A DNA stretch of 64,000 nucleotides from Anaspis maculata. Its lineage: Eukaryota > Arthropoda > Insecta > Coleoptera > Scraptiidae. Under the pieces are notes generated by a model. That model worked only from the letters and a program-made list of their open reading frames with translations. It was not told where the DNA came from and did no database searches. Shown here piece by piece: positions 12,405-21,417 of the stretch (position 1 is the stretch's first letter; every line of letters starts with the position of its first letter). A program made the translations under genes and the position numbers. The stretch lies in assembly GCA_949128115.1 (NCBI GenBank), contig OX421964.1, forward strand, positions 48,772,601-48,836,600. Direction: 5' to 3'.

Positions 12405-12628
12405 TCTTTTTCCTATTTTGATTCGAAATAAACTTGGAGTCGATAAAGGTGTGTACACGGAGTTCATCAAGTGCCCGAAGGGCTGTTACCTCCGAATTAT
12501 ACTTCTATTTTGATTTGAAAAAACCTGGAAGTCGATAAAGGTGTGTTCATGGACCTCGTCAGGTGCCCGAAAGGCTGTAAGCTACGATTCATTTTTGTAA
12601 TTTGGAAGAAGCTTGGATACGATAAAGG
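12405..12628. repeat. Tandem repeat, about 114-bp unit
   Basis: Two full and one partial copies share GTCGATAAAGGTGTGT, TCA(A/G)GTGCCCGAA(G/A)GGCTGT and a TTTGATT(T/C)GAAA block. The last copy is cut at GATAAAGG by the palindromic element that follows. Confidence 0.65.
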
Positions 12629-12786
12629 TACGATCGCACGCAAAATAAACGGAGACAGTGTTTCGCGCGGAGTGTACCGATTCACTGAATTTTGGCTTGG
12701 TGTCACAGTGACAAGAAGGCTAAAATCTATTAAATCAGTACACTCCGTGCAAAACACTGTCTCCGTTTATTTTGCGTGCGATCGTA
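12629..12786. mobile_element. 158-bp near-perfect palindromic MITE
   Basis: The sequence begins TACGATCGCACGCAAAATAA and ends with its reverse complement. Complementarity runs almost to the centre, leaving about 79-bp arms and a minimal loop around GTGTCACAGTGAC. TA at both ends fits a TA target duplication. A transcript would fold into one long hairpin. Confidence 0.7.
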
Positions 12787-13084
12787 TATCATTGGCATGG
12801 AAATTTGACAAGTAGAAATAACGTAAAATGGGGTTCTCTTCCGTCTCTCCTATTTGATGTTATGGTTAGCGTATTCAGCAGGCGACTAGTAGATCCAGTT
12901 CCAGAGGTGAGCTACTGAAAGACTACTTTATCGTGCGGTGGAAAATTGTTTCTGTTACGTTGACTTACGTTACATCGTTCGGCAGACGCAAGCATGGTGT
13001 GCTAGTAGCTCCTACCGTAGTGCTTTTCCCTGCCATAGTTCCTGCTGAATGATCCCCAATGTGTCACGCAACGAACCTAAACTT

Positions 13085-13770
13085 TGTTACGTTCGGATTT
13101 TCGCCCGAACGGTGGTTCGCTTCTGTGCACACCATCAGTTGCTCGCATGCCATTTCCTGGTTACTCCTGGTGAGATCTGGGAATTTTGGTGTGCCGTGTT
13201 CGGCTCGTGTTTTTCAGTAAAGTTTTTCGGCGATAAGCGCAAGCTATATAAATCGTTTCGAAAGGAAAACTCGTTATTTTCTGTCGCCGAATTCGTACCG
13301 ACCAATGCTGCATGAGTAGAAAACGGCCGCCGGCCGCCGCGGCTCATCCTCTACAGGTAACTAAAGCACTGCTTGCACTGCGGAATAGCAAATCATGGTG
13401 AATTCGTTCTTAGGGGCCTTTTCCCGGCGCTATTGCCCATTTTCCATCGCTATTTTCCACGTTCCGCCGCCGCTGGTATTGCCGCCGCTGGTATTTCCAC
13501 CGCCGCCGGCTATCGCTATTTTCCACGTTCCACCGCCGCTGGAGTTTCCGTCGCCGCCGGCTATCGCTATTTTTCACGTTCCACCGCCACTGGAGTTTCC
13601 ACCATCGCCGGATATCGCTATTTTCCACGTTCTACCGCCGCTACAGTTTCCACCGACGCCGGCTATCGCTATTTTGCACGTTCCACCGCCGCTGGAATTT
13701 CCATCGCCAGCCGTGCTCATTGCCGAGCTTACGTCGCAACTTGCATCGTCGGCTACCGAATCAAACTTAA
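13085..13770 (+). repeat. Dispersed repeat F1, block A, copy 1 (LTR-like)
   Basis: Diverged but collinear match to 53286-53955, starting at TGTTACGTTCGGATTTT in both. A TG start, shared block order and a downstream second block suggest an LTR or leader of a retroelement, but no coding region or terminal repeat pair confirms this. A splice-donor-like CAGGTAA lies at about 13354. Confidence 0.5.
13440..13705. repeat. 51-bp minisatellite, open in more than one frame
   Basis: About five units of 51 bp carry CTATCGCTATTTTCCACGTT and CACCGCCGCTGGAGTTTCC. As the unit is a multiple of three, reading frames stay open on both strands; one plus-strand frame (start at 13395) gives a Pro-rich 17-residue repeat built around IAIFHVPPPLEFP. 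The related copy near 53.7 kb is shorter and diverged. I see no sign that any frame is a real protein. Confidence 0.65.
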
Positions 13771-13920
13771 GTGGTTTTATTATTATTTTTCATTTTTTTA
13801 GAACACATACAGGATACCTACATTCTACTTACATGTGTTCGCAAAATATAACAACAAAAATTAAAATAAACAGTGAAACTTGAAATAGTCTTCCCCACCC
13901 AAACAAAAAACAACAAATTA

Positions 13921-14640
13921 TTACATTCTCAACCATATTCTATGACTAGCGGTCTTGAATCTAGATAGACTATAAAAAAAAATGTCTACTTTAGTAGTGA
14001 GGTGCCGGTCATTAAAAATAACATTAAAGATAACACGCATTCCATTAATCACAGTGACATTATTAGAAACAAAAAATAGAACTGATCTAGGTCTAGCTCT
14101 GTTGTTCGGCACATAAAAGTTCAGTCTTGATAGCAGGTAGGAGCTGTCGTAAAAGTTGTTGATAATTTTATATAGAAATAGCAATGTGGCTGTTGTCCTC
14201 CGAAACTCCAACTTTACAAGACCAAACTCATCGCATATCGGCTGAAAAGACTCAAACCCTGGACCCCGTCCGTGCTTCTTGACAAAGAGAAAAGCCAGAA
14301 ACTTATTCTGCACAACTTCGATACTTTGCTTCATAACCATAAGATGAGAATTCTAGACCGTACTGCAATATTCAAGTTGACTTCTAACAAGATAGTTGTA
14401 GAGTGATTGGATAGTGTCGATGTTCCTGAATTTGCAAGATGTCCTCTTGATGAAACGCAAATTGCGTAGCGCCCCACTAGAAATATTCTGAATGTGAGCA
14501 TCAAACTTCAAACTGCTCTGAAATGTCACTCCCAAGTCATTTATTTGGTCCAGTTTTTTCAATGGAACTCCCGCGATAGTGTAATAAATTCAAAATTGTT
14601 CTTGGATTCTTTGGATTATGTATCGATGGGCAAATTTCCC
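13921..14640 (-). pseudogene. LINE reverse transcriptase C-terminal relic
   Basis: The minus-strand frame contains the post-palm region found in jockey/CR1-like LINE proteins: INDLGVTFQSSLKFDAHI, then LYNYLVRSQLEYCSTV, then a conserved C-terminal helix region. A TAG stop stands where the family has Trp after LEYCSTV. Catalytic RT blocks and endonuclease are missing, so this is a 5'-truncated dead copy. It lies between blocks A and B of repeat F1, which are closer to each other in other respects, so it probably inserted into F1. Confidence 0.75.
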
Positions 14641-15070
14641 GTCTTGACGAGAATTCAAAGAGCTGGTGAGCGCTTGTGTCAGTAAGGGGCGAGAATCGCA
14701 ACCGCCACCAAAACGTCATCTCAACAGACTGTCAATGCCATAACCTATAAAAACCGGACCTGACACGCGACTGGAATTTTCTTGCGTGCTCTAGTGTTCA
14801 ATTTATGTATAATTGTCTAGCCTCGTAACTGGAATGTGCCGGATAGCCGCCTTTGATACCGTCAGTGTTATTTATCCTCCATTTTGCCACGCGTTGTGCA
14901 TGAGCTGATCCGTTTCTGTTGTCTGTCCCCCCCAGGTCCATGGTCCCGACGGTGAAGAGTTCCTCAGACCAACATCACCCGGCGTCGGCCGAAGCTACGT
15001 CAGGCCTGGGCGTCCTGTTATTTTGAATTACCGACAATTTTCCGGCTGAGCTAGCAGAACCACGGGCCGA
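14640..15070 (+). repeat. Dispersed repeat F1, block B, copy 1
   Basis: Collinear match to 56368-56790, with shared AATTGTCTAGCC, GATACCGTCA and TGTTATTTAT stretches. Copy 1 has a TATA-like CCTATAAAAACC at about 14743 and a polypyrimidine-AG acceptor-like CCCCCCCAG near 14935; copy 2 has TTTTCCCAG at the same place. Copy 1 continues past 15070 in sequence missing from copy 2, up to the LINE tail at 15448. Confidence 0.5.
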
Positions 15071-15447
15071 CGCCAGGAACATCCGTCGGAGATCCGGTGG
15101 CCTGGTGGGGCGGCAGGAATGGAGACGCCAGGACTTCGGCAACACACGTCGGCCACAGGGAAGTCCTTTTCCATTTTTTCTTCCACTTGCGAGAAAACTA
15201 GAAGTTATGTAGATCCGGCACGTTGCGTTTTGAATTTTATTGTCATATTGCGGTGGACTTATGCCCCGTATTCACTTGGGAGAGTCTTCAACTCTTTCCA
15301 GTTTAGTTTGTAAGCGGCCCTCGCCTGCAGTATTTTTGTATTTTGAAACGAGAAGCTCCACTTCTCGTATCTTGTACCTGACCCGACGGGCGTTATTGTG
15401 ATTGTGTTCCCAGTTCATTTATTTTCCGTGTGTAAATTACACGATTT

Positions 15448-15456
15448 GTATGTATG

Positions 15457-15486
<30 letters not shown>
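15448..15486 (-). repeat. (TACA)n 3' tail of the LINE
   Basis: About nine TATG units on the plus strand, read as TACA/CATA on the LINE strand, end the 3' UTR. Short tandem tails instead of poly(A) are common in CR1- and I-like LINEs. Confidence 0.7.
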
Positions 15487-15487
<1 letters not shown>

Positions 15488-15736
15488 TTTATTTGTTTAA
15501 ACTCTTGGGGTATACAAAGTAAAGTAAAAAATAAAATAAATAGGCAGGTACACAATCTTCTTCAGAAATTAACTTAAAAATTAGGTAAATACAATGATAA
15601 TAATTGATAAAAGTAACTAAATATTATGTACTCAATTAACAAAAATAAAGTAGGGACAAAACAATGGAGGTGTGCCAAAAATTATGTCCAACCGCAGGAG
15701 CCACAGAATAAGAGGCCCAGCAAGATCCATCGAGCA

Positions 15737-18575
15737 CTATTCCTCAATCAGAGACAGGAACTTCTCGACTGCCGAGAAAAAGTGAAAAATATTGATGAGC
15801 TTTTCAATGCAAATATTGGCGAACAAAAAGTGAAATTCCTCGCGCGTAGCTTGAAGACTTATATGACCGACCAGCCAGCGATTCCTCGATCTTGTAAAAA
15901 TAGGACAGTTACAAACCAAATGGTAGAGGTCATAGACTTCGTCGGTGTTGCAAATAGAACAGGTTTTGCCCTGATCAAATACAAATTTGGTCCCATTAAC
16001 ATAAAGCCTTAATTTCCTATGAAACCCCAACCGGATTTGCGCAATCAGCCTGATCTTTCTTATAGAAACATTCTGCGTAAGATACCCACTGTAGCCAAGC
16101 GAGTGTTCTGAGCTGTCACTGCTGAGTATCTCCCTGTAGATGTTACTGTAGTGCGACTCAGATGAGATTTCTAGATCGGCTGCCATCATGACCCGTCCGC
16201 AATCGTCCAAAATTGACTCTAGATTCTCCTCAACAAAAAGAAAGCCGCGGTCGAGTAAGTACGACAGATTATGTTTTGTAAGTAGAACTTTCACCTGAGT
16301 AACCCAATTGTACTTGATGTTACAGGTTGCGGTTGCAGCGTCTAGTTGTTGCAGTCTTTTAAAACAAATCTTTGGTAACCTACTGTCGGGCATTCTCAAC
16401 AATTTACACCACCACCCTAAAGTTTTTCTCATCACGTCCAGTTCTAGTTTTGCCAAACCAGTCTCGCATCTTATGTAACAGTTTGGAGTTGAAGACTGTA
16501 AGTGAAGAATTGATTTGACAAACTTCACCTGGGTTCTCTCAAGGCTATCTACGTATTGAAGAGACCAAACTTCTGCAGCATACAATAATGTGGAAACAAC
16601 CAGAGACCGAAACAGCTTTATTTTGGTTTGCCAGGAATCCGATTTTCCAGCCATCAAAATCTTTAGAACGCTACCAATCGCGACAGAAGCCCTGGAGTTG
16701 AAGTGTTTCTGAGCAACCGAAAAAACTCCCGAAGAGCTGAAAGGGACTCCCAAGTAAGTGAATTTATCAACCACCTCCAACTCACCATCGCCATAGAAAA
16801 ATCTGTCTGAACATTTACGAGTGCCTCTGCTAAAAACGATGACTTTTGTCTTTTCTGTATTGACTTCAAGTTTGAGTTCCGAACAAAATTCCCGAATGAC
16901 GTTCATTTTCCGTTGCAGGTCCACCGGCGAGTCGGCGAACACAATGATATCGTCTGCATATAGCAGAACGATGACATCAACAAAACCATCCAAGTTCAGC
17001 CCGCCGAGGCCTCGTTCACGCAGAAAATCTTCCAGTTTACTGATGAAGAGTGAAAAGAGGAGTGGACTAAGAGGGTCGCCCTGAAGCACGCCTTTTGATA
17101 TTTGTACCGCGTTTGTAGTTACCGATGTTGTTCTTACTCTAGCAGAGGCTTGGCTGTAAATCCTGGCAAATATTCTCACGAACTTCCCGCTTATCCCCAG
17201 ATTGTACAAAACCTTCCACAGTAATTGATGTTCTATTGAATCGAAAGCTGCCTTAAAGTCTATAAAACATGCATACACTTTGCGTTTTGGTAATCTAAGA
17301 TGTAACTGGATAATGGAAGTGAGAATAAAGATGTTATCTGTGCAGCTCCTGTTTTTTCTGAAACCAGATTGACTTTCAGGTAATAGGTTATTGTCGTCCG
17401 CCCATCTACTTAATCGTCGGAAGAAGATGCAACTAAACAGTTTAGATAGTGCATTGGACAAGGCTATTCTTCTATAGTTTGATGGGTCATGAACGTTTCC
17501 CTTTTTATGTATCATGGAAATGACACATTCACTCCAGCCGGGTGGTAGGTGCTCTTTATCGATAATAGAATTAAATAGGTTTAGTAGAAACTGTTTATAT
17601 TTTGCTGGTAACGCCTTTAAAAATTCATTAGAGATTCCATCGGGTCCAGCCGCTTTTTTGTTTTTGAGAGAATGCAGATTTTGGTTTAGTTCGGATAAAG
17701 TGATGGAATCATCTAGAAATGGATGGGTGGCATCAAAATATGTAATAAATGGGCCTGAGTCGGTGGACGCATAGAATGATCTTAGGTAATTTTCCCAGAT
17801 AGACGTGGTGATAGGGTTAACTTTAGAGATAAAATTCATTGAGCGTACTGCCGACCAAAAGTCTGCTGTATTTTTAACATTAGATAAAGCTCTACGCCTG
17901 TTATCGTAGTAAGTTTCCTTGCTGCAAGCTATAGTGGTCTTATACGTTTTTTTGGCCTCCAAAAACTCAATCAAAAAATTACCGAGAAAACCGTTTTTCC
18001 TACATAGTGCAAGTTTAGTTTTGACAAGTTTCTTCGCGTTTCTACAGGATAGGTTGAACCAGCTTTGAGAGTAATGGTTACTAGTCGCACGTTTTCTGTG
18101 ATGTTTCACTTTCATCATACCTGATATGCATGCTGCATTCTTTATCTCGCCCAGTATAATTTTGTCATAATCACTAAAATGTGAGTTTGAGTCAAGATCG
18201 GTGTTATGAAGAGTGGCTATGTATTTCTCTCGTAAACCATCGTTCCACAAAAATTTCACAGAATATGAACCCGGAGCTGATTTAGACTCGTTTGCATTAA
18301 AGGTTTGATTTTTGGAAAACAAGGCAATATCTAAATTAACACAACAGGCAAAATGGTCAGAACATACCAGGCGATCGCTTACATAGAAGTCCCTCACCAC
18401 TGCTAACCCACTCAAGTTCGACCAACACAAGTCTATAACACTCTTACCATTTCTGTTAACAAATGTATGACGCGCGGGAGAATCGCTGGAGGATCGACCA
18501 TTGAGAACAAAGAATCCTTCTCCCCCTAGAAGGTCCAGGATTTCTGCTCCTCTAGTGTTCATTATTTTGTCAAGA
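15737..18575 (-). pseudogene. LINE ORF2, endonuclease end and reverse transcriptase
   Basis: An open frame of about 945 codons forms the C-terminal four fifths of ORF2. It starts with the last part of the endonuclease (SVIDLCWSNL, then SDHF). From about residue 310 it has the RT blocks: AAGPDGISNEFLKALP, SGFRKNRSCTDNI, FIDFKAAFDSIEHQLL, QGDPLSPLLFSLF and LLYADDIIVFADS, with YADD at 16949-16960. A thumb region and a cysteine-histidine motif (CSICN...HLVCNCP) follow near the C-terminus. The frame has no internal stop. RT copies the element's RNA at a nicked chromosomal target. The protein is interrupted only by the LTR insertion at its 5' edge: taking out 5825 bp (element plus one AAGA) puts both halves in the same frame. 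It cannot be made intact now, hence pseudogene. Confidence 0.9.
18572..18575. repeat. Target-site duplication AAGA (partner at 24397-24400)
   Basis: AAGA directly precedes the TG of the left LTR and directly follows the CA of the right LTR. Its 4-bp length fits Ty3-type integrases, and it fits the frame of the interrupted LINE ORF2. Confidence 0.85.
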
Positions 18576-19854
18576 TGTAACGGGGGGGGGGAATGAAAAA
18601 GAGGGTTTCTCCTCTTTTAACTGGTCCCTGCTCGGGCGCCAGTTTGTAACGGGGGGAATGAAGACTGGGGTTTCTTCTCTTTCACTGGTCCCTGCTCGGG
18701 CGCCAGTTTGTAACGGGGGGAAAAATGAAAAGGAGTTTCTTCTCTCTTCTTTTAACTCGACTAAATTCGCGGGTTCTTACTCTTCCCACATGAATCGATG
18801 CGTTTCTCTCTAGGGGGTTTGCTCGGGCGCCACCTTACTTTACCGCAAGGAATTTAAACAAGATTCGGGTTTTACTTTAGTATATTGAACACACAACAAT
18901 ATCTCAAACAAGTATCAAAAAGACAACAATTATATTTACAGTTTACAACGTTACTTAGAGAGAAATGTGACCGCACCTATCCACCCTGTGGGAATCTACC
19001 ACAACAACACGACTACCGTCAGTCAATTATCCAACTTCAGTGCAATGCGCTACTCGTTTGGTGTGAAGCACCGATGGGTTCCGACCCCGCAACAGTCTAG
19101 GGTACTCTTCGTATCCGCTCCACCCCGCAACAGTGTAAGGTGGAGTAAGCCTACAAGAGCAATCCACACAGCAGCCCCCTTCAGGTCACTCGTCCGGTCC
19201 CCACGTCCCAGACAACCGTGTTATCCGTAGACAGGACACCAGAGAGAGCACCACGAAGACGACCCGCAGGACGCGGTATTAACACGGAGGGGCATCCACA
19301 CAGTCGCCCCCTTTCGGTTGATGTCGCAGTATCAGAAGCTCAGGACAACGGTCAGGTTGTTATCCACGGCTTCGACACCGCTAATCCCCCACAAAGGTGA
19401 CCCGCAGGACACTATTGCATCTCAATGCAAAGTGGCGAGAAGTGCGATCCCGGCATCACCGCGTCAGTTGGCCGTCGTCGGCTTGGTTCAAACAAACTAG
19501 CTTGGCACTTGGTGTACGAATTGGTCGGCCGCGGCCAGTTAATTCATCAAGCACCGTTCATGTACCCTCCCTAGATGTTCGCCTTGCCGATTGCGACTGG
19601 CACAAACTGCGTGTCTTTTTATGACTGATGCATTCTCTGTACAACGTCTTTACAAAGACATGCGTACATGCGATCCAGTGGAATTGGATGAAGTGGCCGT
19701 CCGCCACAACTTTACTTACGTTGGGTCGTTGGACGCGGTGCGGTGGCTTGGCCGCACGGCGCCCTCTCTCGGTCACCGTTGGGACCTTGTATTTACCGCG
19801 GGACGAGTGCGCTTGCTACTTATTTATCTCGCGCTACCTAGACGCTTTATCACA
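18576..19854 (-). repeat. 3' LTR (left copy)
   Basis: On the element strand it begins TGTGATAAAGCG and ends CCCGTTACA. It carries two internal copies of the 18-base primer site (18624-18641 and 18688-18705) in tandem units of about 64 bp near its end, and a decayed third (TGCTCGGGCGCCA, 18811-18823). Confidence 0.9.
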
Positions 19855-19868
19855 CCCCCTCCCTGCTT
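19855..19868 (-). other. Polypurine tract before the 3' LTR
   Basis: On the element strand AAGCAGGGAGGGGG abuts the TG of the 3' LTR. This is the expected position and composition of the plus-strand primer. Confidence 0.75.
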
Positions 19869-20163
19869 TGGGAGAAAAAGGAAAATTCCTTCGGGAGTTT
19901 CCTTTTTCTAGTGACCTTTCGTCCTATAGGTAATACACCCCGCCCCACAACAAATGTTTTATTGGGTCTCTTCCTTAGATTAAATAACGGTTATTTACAA
20001 ACTTATAAACTACCTAGGTGCGGGTCACGGTAATCCTAAGACACAAGTAGTTGATACATATGGCCTCAGCCGAACTACAATTTACATGGCCGCAGCCGAA
20101 TAAAACAAAACACAGTTAACTTTATACAATATTTCCTTGCAATAGCGACTCTCCGTGGGGCGA
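19869..20163. other. 3' untranslated part of the LTR element
   Basis: About 300 bp lie between the protease stop and the polypurine tract, with no coding signal. An inverted pair AGAAAAAGGAAAATTCC / GTTTCCTTTTTCT lies at 19872-19910. This is the whole space where a pol region could have been. Confidence 0.7.
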
Positions 20164-21417
20164 TCAATCGTCGGGGGACCGCTTCCTATGCACCTTCCTG
20201 TGCATCGACGTCGCGTTCAGGGGCCGCTTTCTGTGCACCTTCCTGTGCACTGATGACGTCGCATTCAGGGACGCGTCAGTGGTACCCGCGTCGCTCTTGG
20301 AGGCTGCTTCCGCTGCACGTTGCTGGCCTCGTAGCCGGCGTTTACAACCGTGCCGGCGGTTGCGATGTCGCTTGTTGCTACGCCGCTGCTTCGTCGTGGG
20401 CTGTGATGGGTCCGTGGATACGGGACCTCGCCGTGGTTTCACCGATACTGAGTCTCCGCTGCTGCTGGGCAATATAACCGTTGGATGGCGAGAGGACTCA
20501 TCCTCTCTCTTCAGATCTTTCACGTGGGCTGGGAAAGATCGATCCTGGTTATCACGGAGCAGTGCGACCTGAGTGGCGAGGGGCTCCTCCACCACAAAGG
20601 GACCGCTGTTTTGCCGTCGCAGCCGGCGCTTATAGCTTCGCCGGCGGTTTCGATTCTGCGTCTTTCGGCGGGTTCGCGGGAGGGTCGGCTCTACGTCCAG
20701 TGGAGCCGTCTGGGTGACGCTGTTGCAGTCTGTGAAGTGGGTAATCCTCTCTTCCAGAGAATTGTCAAGCCTCTGCCGTCTCTCCGTGCTCAGCCAGTCT
20801 CGGGGCGGCTCGGTTTCGTCCTCCAATAAGATGGTGGCAGTCTCGGCAGACTCTTCACTCTTGTCCGCGCTTTCGCTGTCTGCTCCTCCCATGAACACTA
20901 TTCGGCGGCTTGTGTTCACCACTATCTGCATTTTTGTCATCGAATTCATGCCCAACACCATGTCTGTTGTGAGAGGCGGCAAGTGAGACGCTCTAATCGT
21001 CCACACGTTGCCATCTTCCGTGGCCATTGGGAACGCAAAGTTTCCCTTCGTCTTGATGCGTTTCCCGTTGGCCAGCCGTACTGCTCCGCTCTCCATGGGC
21101 ATGAATTTCTCCCTTCGCAGGACCGCTGCGAGTTTGTTTCCGACGTGTGACCAGCACGACCCGGTGTCTGCCAGGGCGCGCCATTTTCTGCCACAAATGT
21201 TGACAGTTATCATTGGTCGGTTGTCTTCATCTGGCGTGTCCAGCGCAGTTTGCCGCTGGAGGGGCCTCGTTCCTCTCTTGCTTGATAACTGGGTGACAGC
21301 TCCGTGTGAACACGTCCAGTTTTCCGCAAGTCCAACAGAACAGACGGGCTTGATTATCGCATCGCATCCGATTGTGGCTGGCATCTCCACAGCGTTGACA
21401 ATTTCGGTTTCGGTCAT
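20164..21417 (-). CDS. Retropepsin-like protease ORF with Arg-rich tail
   Basis: 417 codons from the first ATG. The aspartic protease core has the active site ALADTGSCWSHVG (DTG at residues 84-86), a middle strand FAFPMATEDG, and the later TTDMVLGMNSM, matching the hydrophobic-hydrophobic-G motif of retropepsins. Such enzymes cut Gag precursors in the particle. After about residue 200 the protein becomes very basic: RRKTQNRNRRRSYKRRLRR, a second related block near residue 350, and a C-terminal duplication of HRKVHRKR. No RT follows. The frame overlaps the end of gag by 191 bp in a different frame; moving from gag to this frame needs a +1 (or -2) shift, or internal initiation. The ATG used here is the first in frame and may not be the real start. 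Confidence 0.8.
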   Translation of the reverse strand: MTETEIVNAVEMPATIGCDAIIKPVCSVGLAENWTCSHGAVTQLSSKRGTRPLQRQTALDTPDEDNRPMITVNICGRKWRALADTGSCWSHVGNKLAAVLRREKFMPMESGAVRLANGKRIKTKGNFAFPMATEDGNVWTIRASHLPPLTTDMVLGMNSMTKMQIVVNTSRRIVFMGGADSESADKSEESAETATILLEDETEPPRDWLSTERRQRLDNSLEERITHFTDCNSVTQTAPLDVEPTLPRTRRKTQNRNRRRSYKRRLRRQNSGPFVVEEPLATQVALLRDNQDRSFPAHVKDLKREDESSRHPTVILPSSSGDSVSVKPRRGPVSTDPSQPTTKQRRSNKRHRNRRHGCKRRLRGQQRAAEAASKSDAGTTDASLNATSSVHRKVHRKRPLNATSMHRKVHRKRSPDD

